The notes under the pieces: generated by a model
What the model was told of the DNA's origin: nothing
Databases searched by the model: none
The model's input: only the letters and a program-made list of their open reading frames with translations
Made by a program: the position numbers and the translations under genes
Part shown: positions 8,082-17,965 of the stretch, piece by piece
Position numbering within the stretch: the first letter of the stretch is position 1
Layout: each line of letters starts with the position of its first letter
NCBI GenBank assembly: GCA_014801985.1
Contig: JAAVDD010000021.1
Span: forward strand, 1-41,877
DNA length: 41,877 nt
Source of the DNA: Bacteroides sp.
GTDB taxonomy: Bacteria; Bacteroidota; Bacteroidia; Bacteroidales; Muribaculaceae
Direction of reading: 5' to 3'

Positions 8082-11000
8082 ATGTTTACGAACGCTTTCA
8101 CTTATAGAACTCATCTTTCTCTTTCCCGAATTATAGCAATTATGATGGTTCTGCTCTGGTCACTTCCTATGAGTGCCGGAAACCATATATTTAAAGAATC
8201 ATCAGCCCTTTCCTCCGGGACTTGGGTCAAGATTTACATTGACCAAAGCGGCATATATGAGATTTCTTATGAAGAATTGCAGAATATGGGATTTGCCGAT
8301 CCCTCTAAGGTCGGTGTATTCGGAAAGGGAGGCACAGTTATGCCGATTTCATTTAACGATGGGACCTCTTCGCTCGTGACTGATGATCTTAATCCTGTGG
8401 GAACATGGCATAATAATTCCAAGCTCTATTTTTATGGTTCCGGAACAGAGGAGATTGCCCTGAATTCCACATCAGCTCTTTTTGAGAAGAAGAGTCGCAA
8501 CATATATTCCGACAAGGGGGCCTATTTCCTTTCTGATTCCCCGGAGTCTCTTATGATTTCTCCTGATGCGAAATCGCCTCAGAAGATCACATCCTTCACT
8601 CTCGGTTACGATTACATTTATCGTGAAAATGACTTATATCAGAATAGCAAGCGCACGGGACAGCTTTTCTGGGGAGAGGATCTCAAGACCGGTTTGGAAG
8701 TGAAAGAGAGTTATCATCTTCCTCTTATCGATACCAATTCCAAGGCATATCTTGAATGTAAGGTATATGTGGCCGACAAAAGTACGGGCACGATGCGTTA
8801 TGGTGTTACGGAAGCCACCGGAGGAAATCGTGCCTTCAATGTGGTTCATCCCTCGCCGGCAGTCGGCACGAATGTAAATCCGGATTTTCTTCCCATGGCG
8901 AGTCCTGTGGCTACACTTTCCCTTCCTTCCAATAATGCGGAGGTATATGTGCGTATCGACAATCCTTCCGGCGATTTCCTGAATCTTGACTATTGGTTGA
9001 TGACCTACGGGAAGCACTCTCCTGATTTCTCTTTGTCTCCATTCGCTCAAGAACGCTTCTCTATTATCCGCAAGACAGCGCGTGCCGGAAAATTCTCTCT
9101 ACCATCGGAGCAGAATGTAGAGGTGTTTGATGTCTCAGACCCTATCGGCATACGTCTGCTTCCTAAAGAGACGTCAGGTGAGGAAACGTCATTCTTTTTC
9201 ACTACATCTAATCCGGTGCATGATTTCATTTTCTGTAATCTCGACCGTGAGCAGCTGAAGGTGTCTTCATGGGAGAAGGTGGTTAATTCCGATATGCATG
9301 CATTAGCTGCGAAAGGTGCTGATTTTCTGATCATCACTGTCCCTGAATATGAGGATTTCGCTCAGAGGTTAGCCGAACTTCATCGTCGCTATGACGGAAT
9401 GGAGGTCACTGTGGCAGTGACCTCAGATCTTTACAATGAATTCTCAGGAGGTATTCCCGACCCGATGGCATATCGGGCCATGACCAAAATGACATACGAG
9501 GCATCAGGCGGTAAGTTAAAGAATCTTCTTTTGGTGGGGCGTATGGTTGGCGATTTCCGTTCAGTGGCTTCACGCGAGGATTCCGACCAATACCTGATTG
9601 CCTTCCAGGATTTGAAGGTCTCGACAGAGACAGATGCATCCATGGTAATGGATTTCTATGGTCTCACTGATGATAATCTATACACATCCCTACAGAATAA
9701 TGTATTGCAGGTCGGTGTCGGTCTTTTGCCCTTCTATTCAAAAGATGAGGCTGATAAATATCTCCGCAAAGTGGAGCGATATATGTCGGATAATGACAAG
9801 GCTGATTATCTTAATGAATTTCTTTCTATAGGAGGAGTGGGTGATAATCACACCCATGATACTCAAGGCGTTCTGATTCAGGAACATTGGGACACATATA
9901 CCCCCGACCGTCAGATTAATTTCTCACTCCCTCTCGATGCTTTCGGTGAGAAAGGAGGGAAGAAGATACTAATGGATAACCTTCATAGAGGGAAATTGCT
10001 TACTTCCTATTTTGGACATGGCGACTATCGCGGCCCTAACAGTGCCTACGATTTCTTCCGTATGGGTGATCTTAAGGACTTAAAAAATGAGAAGTCAGGT
10101 TTTATGCTTATCATGGGTTGCGACCTTTCCGATACCGACCATCTCCGCAAAGGTTTCGGTGAGGCTGTTGTGACAGATTCGGAATATGGTATGCTTGGAT
10201 GTATGATGGCAATCCGCACATCATGGTCAGGGCAGAATTTCGAATTGGCAAAACTATTCTCTACAGCTCTATTCGCTTCTTCTGAAAAGGTCTACGATAG
10301 TGAGCAGCCGGGAGTTGCTCGTACAAAATATCGTGAGGAATCACCGACAATAGGGGAGGTTTATTCGCGTGCCAAGACCCTCAGTAATTATTCGAATTCA
10401 TTAACATATAATTACATCGGTGATCCGGCTCTTGTGATTCCGGTTCCTCTGCGCCGTATATCCTCCTCACTTCCCGCGAAGGCGGCATACGGGGAAATCA
10501 TGAAACTGAAGGGAACAGTCTGGTCGGCAGATACAATCCATCTTCGTGACACTCTCCCCATCGGCTCATATTCCCTTCCGCTTGATCCAGATTTTAATGG
10601 AAAGATTGTGGCCAAAGTCCTGGCATCCGATAAAAATGTCTGCTCTAATGATTATCTTTCCAATTCGAAAGCCGACGGAAAGGAATTATGGTATGTAGAG
10701 AAGGGCGCACGCCTGGCTGAGTTCAATGGATTGGTGAAGAATGGACAGTATGATATGGATATTCTTATCCCTGAAGATATCGCTATCAATAGGGGAGAGA
10801 AGGTTCAGATTCTCTTGGCAGCATATGATCCTTCCCGAAAACTTGGTGCCTCAGGATGTGTGGAGGTGGAAATAGGGGAATCTTCCGCTTCAGGGAATCT
10901 GGATCAAACTGCCCCGACAATTTCGCTTTCATATAATCCTTCGGCATCAAAGGTGGTCATCTCTCTTTCCGATAACATGGGACTAAATCCTGGTGGTATA

Positions 11001-11468
11001 GGTGTTGAAATAGATGGATGTCGAATGGAGACCTCCTTGACATCTGCTTCAGAGGATTGGCGTAGCATTGAATTGGCAGTGAATGCCGACCGACTATCCG
11101 AGGGTTCTCATTCTCTTCTTGCGGTAGTGGCTGATCAGGCAGGCAATAAGTCGGAGGAGGTTCTTGATTTCGATATTGTTGCTCCTGCGCCCACGCTCTC
11201 CCTTAGTGTCGACCGTAAGGCTGTAAAGGATGAAATTCTCTTCTCTCTGGAAAATGCAAAGGAGGGTCTATGGAGAATTGTTATTACTGATTCCAACGGA
11301 TCCGAGATATTAAGGAAGTCTTTCAGTGGAGATGAATTCCTTTGGGATTGTGTTGCCTCTTCGGGAGCGAGAGTAGTGCCGGGTCTATATAATGCGGTAA
11401 TTGTCTCGGAAGATACTGCTGTAAGAGATAAATTCTCAGCAAAGGTCCCCTTTGCCGTAATCGAATAG
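8082..11468 (+). CDS. Second PorU-like C25 family peptidase
   Basis: This is a 1128-residue secreted protein of the gingipain/PorU family with a signal peptide (about 1-32, ending MSAG). The opening SGTWVKIYIDQSGIYEISYEELQNMGF is typical of PorU proteins. The His is in SYFGHGD (residue 646) and the Cys in IMGCDLSD (residue 680), so the dyad is kept. The surroundings differ from classical PorU: the conserved TCDF is MGCDL and no WDG follows. Later parts are an Ig-like region and a FlgD-like C-terminal domain (VVPGLYNAVIV). It is directly upstream of porV, the position where porU usually lies. It could be the working PorU, a PorU with other substrates or a T9SS accessory. Confidence 0.8.
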   Translation: MFTNAFTYRTHLSLSRIIAIMMVLLWSLPMSAGNHIFKESSALSSGTWVKIYIDQSGIYEISYEELQNMGFADPSKVGVFGKGGTVMPISFNDGTSSLVTDDLNPVGTWHNNSKLYFYGSGTEEIALNSTSALFEKKSRNIYSDKGAYFLSDSPESLMISPDAKSPQKITSFTLGYDYIYRENDLYQNSKRTGQLFWGEDLKTGLEVKESYHLPLIDTNSKAYLECKVYVADKSTGTMRYGVTEATGGNRAFNVVHPSPAVGTNVNPDFLPMASPVATLSLPSNNAEVYVRIDNPSGDFLNLDYWLMTYGKHSPDFSLSPFAQERFSIIRKTARAGKFSLPSEQNVEVFDVSDPIGIRLLPKETSGEETSFFFTTSNPVHDFIFCNLDREQLKVSSWEKVVNSDMHALAAKGADFLIITVPEYEDFAQRLAELHRRYDGMEVTVAVTSDLYNEFSGGIPDPMAYRAMTKMTYEASGGKLKNLLLVGRMVGDFRSVASREDSDQYLIAFQDLKVSTETDASMVMDFYGLTDDNLYTSLQNNVLQVGVGLLPFYSKDEADKYLRKVERYMSDNDKADYLNEFLSIGGVGDNHTHDTQGVLIQEHWDTYTPDRQINFSLPLDAFGEKGGKKILMDNLHRGKLLTSYFGHGDYRGPNSAYDFFRMGDLKDLKNEKSGFMLIMGCDLSDTDHLRKGFGEAVVTDSEYGMLGCMMAIRTSWSGQNFELAKLFSTALFASSEKVYDSEQPGVARTKYREESPTIGEVYSRAKTLSNYSNSLTYNYIGDPALVIPVPLRRISSSLPAKAAYGEIMKLKGTVWSADTIHLRDTLPIGSYSLPLDPDFNGKIVAKVLASDKNVCSNDYLSNSKADGKELWYVEKGARLAEFNGLVKNGQYDMDILIPEDIAINRGEKVQILLAAYDPSRKLGASGCVEVEIGESSASGNLDQTAPTISLSYNPSASKVVISLSDNMGLNPGGIGVEIDGCRMETSLTSASEDWRSIELAVNADRLSEGSHSLLAVVADQAGNKSEEVLDFDIVAPAPTLSLSVDRKAVKDEILFSLENAKEGLWRIVITDSNGSEILRKSFSGDEFLWDCVASSGARVVPGLYNAVIVSEDTAVRDKFSAKVPFAVIE

Positions 11469-11472
11469 ACCA

Positions 11473-11531
11473 ACGCAATATTTAGCCGCTTTTTAAGTTA
11501 TCATTATATGCGGCCGCATACGCAATATTAG
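11473..11531 (+). promoter_or_regulatory. Palindrome flanked by a direct repeat before porV
   Basis: A 14-bp perfect palindrome TATGCGGCCGCATA (11507-11520) lies between two copies of ACGCAATATT (11473-11482 and 11520-11529). The arrangement suggests an operator or RNA structure in the gap between the PorU-like gene and porV. No function can be assigned. Confidence 0.35.
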
Positions 11532-11550
11532 AATCGGTCGGCTCTTGATT

Positions 11551-12777
11551 ATGATGAAACGTAACCTTTTTATACCTCTATCCTTCATATTAGCTCTCCT
11601 CTTTGCCTTCCCGGCTTTTGCTGATAATGAAATCAAGGACAATGAGTTCAATCCGGTCAATACCGGTGTGACAACCCTTTCTATTGCTCCGGATGCACGC
11701 GGTAGCTCCATGGGTAACCTTGGAGCTGCTACCGACCCGGATATGAATAGTCAGTTCTGGAATCCCTCGAAGTATGCATTCGGATATTCCACCGGAGGAT
11801 TGTCGCTATCCTATACTCCCTGGCTTCGTAAGATTGTAAATGATATTTTCCTTGCCAATCTTGCCGGATATTGGAAACTCGGCAGCGGAGACAATCAGGC
11901 TCTCAGTGCCTCGCTCCGTTATTTCTCGCTCGGTGAGGTGACCACTGGAGGTTACGATGATGGAGGTACAGCAGCCATGACTATCAACCCATACGAGTTT
12001 GCCATCGACCTTGGGTATTCGCGTAAACTCTCTGAGAAATTCTCAATGGGTGTAGTGCTTCGCTATATCCTTTCAGATCTCTCCTATAATAATACATACA
12101 CCGGTGAGAGCAACACAGCAGCCTCGGCCTTTTCAGTTGACCTCTCCGGATATTATGTCACCTATCCTATGGTGGGTCGCAACGAATGCCAGTTCTCCTG
12201 GGGTTTCGACATATCAAATATTGGTACGAAGGTGAGCTATGATCATGGAGCAAACAACGCCTTCCTTCCCACTAACCTGCGTCTGGGAGCCAATTTCATG
12301 TTCCCCCTTGCCGATTACAACACCCTCTCTTTCGGTCTTGACTTAAATAAGCTCCTTGTGCCAACCAAACCTCGTGCAAAGGACTATGATATGGCCACCG
12401 CTGAAGGACAGGCAGAATATCAGGAAGCCCTCGACAAATGGGAAGCGATGTCGCCCATCACAGGTATATTCAAATCATTCTCTGATGCTCCCGGCGGAGC
12501 AGGGGAGGAGCTTAAGGAGATTAACGTTGCTGTCGGTGCTGAGTATGCCTACAACCAACAGTTCTTCGCACGTCTGGGTTACAACTATGAGCATCCTTCT
12601 AAAGGTGGTCGATCCTACTTTGCATTCGGTGCGGGTTTCTCGTTGAATGTAGTTCAGCTTGATGCTTCGTATATGCTTGCAACCGCACAAAGCTCTCCGC
12701 TCGATCAGACTCTCCGATTCACCCTCACCTTTGATATGGATGGTCTCTCAGACCTTCTCGGCAAGCGTCGCAGATAA
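11551..12777 (+). CDS. porV: Type IX secretion outer-membrane protein PorV
   Basis: PorV is an FadL-like beta barrel that carries T9SS cargo from the translocon to the PorU attachment complex. The product is about 408 residues with a signal peptide ending near AFA. The family pattern is plain: NTGVTTLSIAPDARGSSMG (about 35-55), SQFWNPSKYAF, SYTPWLRKIVNDIFLANLAG, repeated amphipathic strands, and a C-terminal SLDQ-type strand region ending in a short basic tail (LLGKRRR). The ATG at 11551 is preferred over an upstream TTG at 11545, since it gives MMKRNLF with a good signal sequence. It follows the second PorU-like gene by 82 nt and precedes ispF. Confidence 0.93.
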   Translation: MMKRNLFIPLSFILALLFAFPAFADNEIKDNEFNPVNTGVTTLSIAPDARGSSMGNLGAATDPDMNSQFWNPSKYAFGYSTGGLSLSYTPWLRKIVNDIFLANLAGYWKLGSGDNQALSASLRYFSLGEVTTGGYDDGGTAAMTINPYEFAIDLGYSRKLSEKFSMGVVLRYILSDLSYNNTYTGESNTAASAFSVDLSGYYVTYPMVGRNECQFSWGFDISNIGTKVSYDHGANNAFLPTNLRLGANFMFPLADYNTLSFGLDLNKLLVPTKPRAKDYDMATAEGQAEYQEALDKWEAMSPITGIFKSFSDAPGGAGEELKEINVAVGAEYAYNQQFFARLGYNYEHPSKGGRSYFAFGAGFSLNVVQLDASYMLATAQSSPLDQTLRFTLTFDMDGLSDLLGKRRR

Positions 12778-12856
12778 TTCCGTATGCATAGGAAAGCTAA
12801 GAGAAAATCCATTGGCATGATATCAAAGTGCATAAGATGACGTATAAAGCGAAATT

Positions 12857-13333
12857 ATGTATAGAATAGGACAAGGATACGACGTTCATCGTCTTGTAGA
12901 AGGCCGCGAGCTTTGGCTCTGCGGCATTCGTCTTGATTTTGAGTTAGGATTACTGGGTCATAGTGATGCCGACGTGGCAATTCATGCTCTATGCGATGCC
13001 ATTCTCGGAGCCCTCGCATTAGGCGATATCGGAACACACTTCCCTGATACAGACCCACGTTACAAGGGCATAGATAGTAAGAAACTACTTGCCAATGTTT
13101 GCCAATTGATGAGGGATAAAGGATATGAATTAGGTAACTGCGACATAACCATCTGTGCGGAGCGTCCCAAGATGAAACCTTATATTCCGTCTATGCGTCA
13201 GACACTTGCAGAGGTTATCAACACCCCTGTTGATAATATTTCCGTTAAGGCAACCACTACCGAAAGACTTGGTTTCACCGGTCGAATGGAGGGAATATCC
13301 GCATCTGCCGTCGCATTATTGCATAAGATCTAA
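12857..13333 (+). CDS. ispF: 2-C-methyl-D-erythritol 2,4-cyclodiphosphate synthase
   Basis: IspF converts CDP-methylerythritol 2-phosphate to the cyclic diphosphate in the MEP isoprenoid pathway, in the cytoplasm. The 158-residue length is normal. The metal ligands D9 and H11 (GYDVHRL) and H43 (DVAIHALCDAILGA) are present, as are the GDIGTHFPDTDP loop and the C-terminal NISVKATTTERLGFTGRMEGI signature. The substrate-binding residues in ITICAERPKM are also kept. It lies 79 nt after porV in the same direction. A porU-porV-ispF order is, to my knowledge, also found in Porphyromonas, which supports an old neighbourhood, not a functional link. Confidence 0.97.
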   Translation: MYRIGQGYDVHRLVEGRELWLCGIRLDFELGLLGHSDADVAIHALCDAILGALALGDIGTHFPDTDPRYKGIDSKKLLANVCQLMRDKGYELGNCDITICAERPKMKPYIPSMRQTLAEVINTPVDNISVKATTTERLGFTGRMEGISASAVALLHKI

Positions 13334-13399
13334 CATTCGGTGTTTCTTGTGATGACCGGATAGCTCCATAATGATGAAAGAATTGTATAATCCTAATCA

Positions 13400-13951
13400 A
13401 TGACCGATCTCTTTTTTCATCTTCTTGTAATCATCACCCTCGCTTTAAGCACCATCAGAGGATTCCGACGTAAGCTCACCGATCAGGCTCCCTCCTGCTT
13501 CGGTATTGCTTTCGGAGTGCTCTGTTCCTATATATTCCGTTTCCCTGCAGAAGAATTGGTCGGAGGTTTTCTTCGCACTGAGGCCACAGGTGTAGACGGG
13601 GAATTTATTCTCAGCAATCTCTCCTGTACTCTCATATTTATCCTTTCCTATACAGCCTTTTATCTTGCCACCTATGTGCTCCGTCTCTTCTTCCGTATGC
13701 TCGACACCGGAATGCTTGACAATATCCTTGGGGCCCTCTTTGGCGTTTTCCGTGGAGCTTTCTTTCTATCCATAGCTTTGAACATCTGGCTATGTGTAAA
13801 CTCTGATTCCCGTTTATTAAAATATGCCACGCATGATGATGGCGACATAGTCCATGAAGTAATGCTCATTTCTCCCTTTCTGCTTGGTTCGGAATCCGTC
13901 GATGAACTCGCTCATAAAATACAGCTCGAACAGGCTAAAACAATATCCTGA
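13400..13951 (+). CDS. CvpA family membrane protein
   Basis: The 183-residue inner-membrane protein has four hydrophobic segments (about 2-20, 30-48, 72-95 and 110-135), the layout of the CvpA/colicin V production family. The TIRGFRRKLTDQ loop after the first segment and the GALFGVFRGAFFLSI stretch in the last are family-like. In other bacteria CvpA affects colicin V production and envelope or purine-related stress; its molecular action is unsettled. It follows ispF after 66 nt and ends the plus-strand run, with a shared terminator downstream. Confidence 0.8.
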   Translation: MTDLFFHLLVIITLALSTIRGFRRKLTDQAPSCFGIAFGVLCSYIFRFPAEELVGGFLRTEATGVDGEFILSNLSCTLIFILSYTAFYLATYVLRLFFRMLDTGMLDNILGALFGVFRGAFFLSIALNIWLCVNSDSRLLKYATHDDGDIVHEVMLISPFLLGSESVDELAHKIQLEQAKTIS

Positions 13952-14031
13952 AGTTGTTAAACTCAATCATATATCCTTCTTGCCGGCGACTCCTTTGGTT
14001 AACTGAAAAAGGGATAGAAACTGTGATAATA

Positions 14032-14061
14032 AATAGAGGGAGACCATGGCCTCCCTCTATT
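14032..14061. terminator. Bidirectional terminator
   Basis: AATAGAGGGAG (14032-14042) pairs perfectly with CTCCCTCTATT (14051-14061) around an 8-nt loop, with A-rich flanks on both sides. It lies between the converging cvpA and C10 peptidase genes. Confidence 0.88.
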
Positions 14062-14081
14062 AAAAATAATAGTCAGTAAGA

Positions 14082-17000
14082 TTAGCGGTTTATCAAGACT
14101 TTTTCTGTATTATTACCTCGACGTATCATATATACTCCGGATTTCAGCTGTTCTAAAGCTGATCGGGAATTACCCTTGAACAAGAAGATACCGTCAAGTC
14201 CATAGACTTCGATTTCTCCCAAGGAACCATCCATAATCATTCCGATACCGGTGGGAAGATCATCAGGCAGCGTTGCATTGAATTCCGGTGTATAGTGAGT
14301 GGTCATGTGCTGACGGTCGTGGATAGTATATTCCACCTGCACATCCAATTCTTTACCCGCAGTCATATCATTATCCGACCGTGTTTCGATAGCTTGACTA
14401 TCTTCCTCTATTTGATAGAAGAAATTATTTTCTGATGTGGGTTTTACAACGCGACCGTTGATAGTGACTTTATCAATAGAGAGACCTTCGATCCGGGGAA
14501 CGATAGAGATCAGATTCCTTGAAGGACTAACAGAATATTCCCACATTTCTGCCACATCAGCCACTTCGGATTCATGACGTTCTGCACAGGCGCCGGGTAC
14601 GAAAATCGTATGTTTGCCATCATACTCGAAATTTTTGTCGAGTTTTGAGGAGAATAGATTTAGATTTTCGTATTCATCTTCGAAAAGACCGTTAAGATTC
14701 ACGATTTCTTCATCATCGGATTCCACATAGATGTGCTTTAGGTTGGGACAATCCAAAATAGCAGCTGCGTAGGAGCCTGGAGTGCCATGGAATGTAATGC
14801 TTTCCAATCCGTTACAATGAGCGATTGCTTGTTCTTGGAGATTCACTGATTTAGGCAGAGACAAATGGACCAGATTCACCCCAGTCATGATACTTCTGGT
14901 TGCCAAAGTTTCCAAACCCTCGTTGAAAATAATCTGAGATGCATTCGATCCTATGAAGGCCCATTCCATCACATCGTGACATACTCCCGGAATTTCAATA
15001 CTGCCGGATATCATACCTGGAACAGACTCTAAGGAAAGACCTCTTTCTGTCTGTCGGTAAAGTAAGCCGTCGATAGAAGTAAAGCATGGATTACCCTCTT
15101 CAACAACAAATGCATCCAGATTGGGATTGGAGCCAAAGGCACTGGAAGAAGAGTTGACAAGGAGAGTCTTAGGAATGAATATATGTTTTATTCCTGTACC
15201 GAATAATGCCTGCGAACCAATGTATTTAATTTTAGGACCGATAGTAAATTCTTCAAGGCTGATGCATCCTTGGAATGTTCCATATTCGATTTCCTCTATA
15301 TTTTCGCTGAGTGTCACATTCTTAAGATTTTCACACCAGAAGAAGGCATTGTATCCTAAGGTTTTGATTGAATTAGGCATAATGACTGTCTCCAATGTAT
15401 GGCATTGATTGAAGGCATCGTTGGCGATCTCAGTTACTGTGTAAACCACTCCATTGCTTGAAAATGACTCAGGAATCACCAGGTCGACCGGCTCACCATC
15501 CCACCCGGTGATACGAGCCTCGTCAATATAGCATTCGTATATAACGTTGTCGAGAGTAGTGGTGAATTTCAGGGGATCAGGAAGAGGTCCCTCTATGATT
15601 TTTTTGAAATCTTTCCATACATTGGCATCGGCGTATATGGCCGATGCTCCTTCCGGCACAAACAGAACACCATTTGCCGGACATTTCGTATCATCAAAAG
15701 GAGTTCTCTCTATCTCTATACCCTCAGGGTTGAGAGCTTCCACTGCTTCAAGGTTAGAGTTTCCGAAGAACGCATCCTGTCCAATTCTTTTTACACCGGC
15801 AGGAATGCTGATTGAAGTCAGTTTTAGACCTTGGAGTGAAAACGCATCTATAGCCTCCAGATTTTCCGGAAGTATTAAGGTTTCAAGATTGCTAATGCTC
15901 GGAATGGCCATATAAGGGATAGTATTGGCAAGATGCGTCATTTCCTCAGGCACCCAACCTCCGTCGCCACCGGTATATTCCTCAATTGTTACATCCTTAA
16001 TGTTGAGCGCGGTGAGGTTCGGGCAATTGTCGCGTATGAACCAGAAGTCGGTGGCGTTCATTTTGCCGGATATTGTGAGTTCACCCAGAGTAAATAATTT
16101 TTCAGAATCAATCTTATCCTTTAGAGTGCCTGGTGTGTCGAGATGAATTGCCTGATCCTCCAAATGAAGAAGATAAATATCTGCACTGTTTTCAGTCGCA
16201 TATATTCCGAATGGATATCCTGTGGGGTCGTGTCCGGTCCAAGTTTCCTCATGACCACCGAAGAAGTTTCCATGGAGAGACATGTGTATCGGATCCTTAT
16301 CATCGGTATTTACTTTGCTATAATTTAGAGAATAATATTCACCGATATATCCATCTATCTGTGTCACCCCATTAGGGAGTTCTTTGTATTCTCCTCCATC
16401 ACCTTCTCGACAGTACATACAATATATCCCTTCTCCAATATTGAAAGTGATTGTGCATCGCTGGGGGGTATTGCCGACTACAGGGCGCGAAGAGGTCCAC
16501 TCCATGGTGCCAAGAATAAGCTTATAATCTTGATCCGTATTATTTTTTGAGACAAGTTGCAGACGATCAGTCGAATCAATGTCACAGGTCGGAATCAGGT
16601 CATAATAGCGTAGTGCAACGGTTGTGGGGGCATATTGATCGGACCATGATTGATAGGAGGATACGTAATTAGTCCTTAGTACTTCCTTTATATTTTTATT
16701 CTTATCAATTATTGCAACTCCAACAGTACCCTCGAACCCGGCAGGAACTGTAATAAGTGAATTGAAAAGATGGAACGGTTTCCCTTTTTCAATATTCTCT
16801 TCGCTTACATTCATTTCAGCTGCCATGCGTGTTGCACCGGAAGCCCAAAGATATCCGTAATCGACAAAGCATTCAGAATAGTCACCCATTTCAAGATCAG
16901 GTTCAATATTAATAACCATTCCTTGATGATCGGAGAAATTCTCTCCCTCGAATGGAGTCAGATCCATGAGAGCATAGTAGCCGTTTGCCATACCGTCCCA

Positions 17001-17903
17001 TCCCCAATTGACATGATAGAGATCATCCTCATATCCGTCAAGAATGAATGCATGGTGGCCGCCGGTACCGAAACCGTCATAAATAACAGGGTTCCCCTTG
17101 TCGAGATTCTCTTTTAGCATGGAGATCCAATTATCTGTTTCGAAATTCTCCCATCCGAGATACTGGCATTCAGGAGAATAATGGAACACGTTCTGCATTC
17201 TGTGTCCAATCCAGTCAAGGTATGCACCGCTTTCATAGGAACTATATTCCATATACACGGCCTCACCTGCTTCGTGCATGAGTCTGGCAAGTTCAGGGGA
17301 TTCATTTTCAAAATCGAGAGGATCGTCCTCTGTATTCATCGGCATTGCATTCCAATTGTAATCTTTAGGCCAGTTGTGATGCTTCATTACGATTGCCATT
17401 GCCGTGGCCACACATCCGGTGAGGGTTGGTTCGCCATCAATCACCGGACAATCTGTATTATAGGGATAGCCTTGTCCCCAGTTTGCTGTAGGAATAAGCA
17501 CACTCTTTTCATCAGAACGCATCTGAGCGGCATTCCAGGATTTATGCTTGACATCGGGCATCGAACTGATTGATTCAGAGAATCTGTCAAGGATTGCCTT
17601 AAGTTGTGGAGGTAGGTTGGCTGGATCAATAGAGCCTGAATCTGAGTATCCAAGCACTTTGGGTGCGCGATCATCTCCTGATATAATTACGAATCCTTCC
17701 TTATCATTGGAATTGAATACGTAATATGCCTGAGAAGCATCATTGACATTTGTCTGTTTCAAGACGGCGGAAGCAGTTTTCTGAGGTCCGGTGGAGCCAA
17801 GGAAGTCCCTGGCGGCGGAGAGAGCTTGCTGCGGGGAGATTTCCCGCGCCTGTATAGATGAGGCGCAAGCAAGCAGGAGCGTGAAAATTAAAGACTTTCG
17901 CAT
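14082..17903 (-). CDS. Secreted C10 (streptopain-type) peptidase with BspA-like repeats and C-terminal sorting domain
   Basis: This is a 1273-residue secreted cysteine peptidase. A signal peptide (1-19, ending SSIQA) is followed by a propeptide-like segment (20 to about 125: SPQQALSAARDFLG, YYVFNSNDKEGFVIISGDDRAPKVLGYS). The catalytic domain has Cys164 in LTGCVATAMAIVMKHHNWP, His284 in GGHHAFILDGY and the NWGWDG loop (about 299-304). From about residue 640 there are BspA-type leucine-rich repeats (AFFGNSNLEAV, AFNQCHTLETVIMP, AFFWCENLKNVTL). The last 50 residues (IEVYGLDGIFLF, SGVYMIRRGNNTEKVLI) resemble a type A T9SS sorting domain, so it is a likely cargo of the PorU/PorV machinery upstream. 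Host or dietary protein digestion and adhesion are possible roles. Confidence 0.9.
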   Translation of the reverse strand: MRKSLIFTLLLACASSIQAREISPQQALSAARDFLGSTGPQKTASAVLKQTNVNDASQAYYVFNSNDKEGFVIISGDDRAPKVLGYSDSGSIDPANLPPQLKAILDRFSESISSMPDVKHKSWNAAQMRSDEKSVLIPTANWGQGYPYNTDCPVIDGEPTLTGCVATAMAIVMKHHNWPKDYNWNAMPMNTEDDPLDFENESPELARLMHEAGEAVYMEYSSYESGAYLDWIGHRMQNVFHYSPECQYLGWENFETDNWISMLKENLDKGNPVIYDGFGTGGHHAFILDGYEDDLYHVNWGWDGMANGYYALMDLTPFEGENFSDHQGMVINIEPDLEMGDYSECFVDYGYLWASGATRMAAEMNVSEENIEKGKPFHLFNSLITVPAGFEGTVGVAIIDKNKNIKEVLRTNYVSSYQSWSDQYAPTTVALRYYDLIPTCDIDSTDRLQLVSKNNTDQDYKLILGTMEWTSSRPVVGNTPQRCTITFNIGEGIYCMYCREGDGGEYKELPNGVTQIDGYIGEYYSLNYSKVNTDDKDPIHMSLHGNFFGGHEETWTGHDPTGYPFGIYATENSADIYLLHLEDQAIHLDTPGTLKDKIDSEKLFTLGELTISGKMNATDFWFIRDNCPNLTALNIKDVTIEEYTGGDGGWVPEEMTHLANTIPYMAIPSISNLETLILPENLEAIDAFSLQGLKLTSISIPAGVKRIGQDAFFGNSNLEAVEALNPEGIEIERTPFDDTKCPANGVLFVPEGASAIYADANVWKDFKKIIEGPLPDPLKFTTTLDNVIYECYIDEARITGWDGEPVDLVIPESFSSNGVVYTVTEIANDAFNQCHTLETVIMPNSIKTLGYNAFFWCENLKNVTLSENIEEIEYGTFQGCISLEEFTIGPKIKYIGSQALFGTGIKHIFIPKTLLVNSSSSAFGSNPNLDAFVVEEGNPCFTSIDGLLYRQTERGLSLESVPGMISGSIEIPGVCHDVMEWAFIGSNASQIIFNEGLETLATRSIMTGVNLVHLSLPKSVNLQEQAIAHCNGLESITFHGTPGSYAAAILDCPNLKHIYVESDDEEIVNLNGLFEDEYENLNLFSSKLDKNFEYDGKHTIFVPGACAERHESEVADVAEMWEYSVSPSRNLISIVPRIEGLSIDKVTINGRVVKPTSENNFFYQIEEDSQAIETRSDNDMTAGKELDVQVEYTIHDRQHMTTHYTPEFNATLPDDLPTGIGMIMDGSLGEIEVYGLDGIFLFKGNSRSALEQLKSGVYMIRRGNNTEKVLINR

Positions 17904-17965
17904 ATTGTTAGTATAGCTGTGCCAGTGGCTCCTCTATATGGCATCGTTAAAGTAGGTTAGATGTT

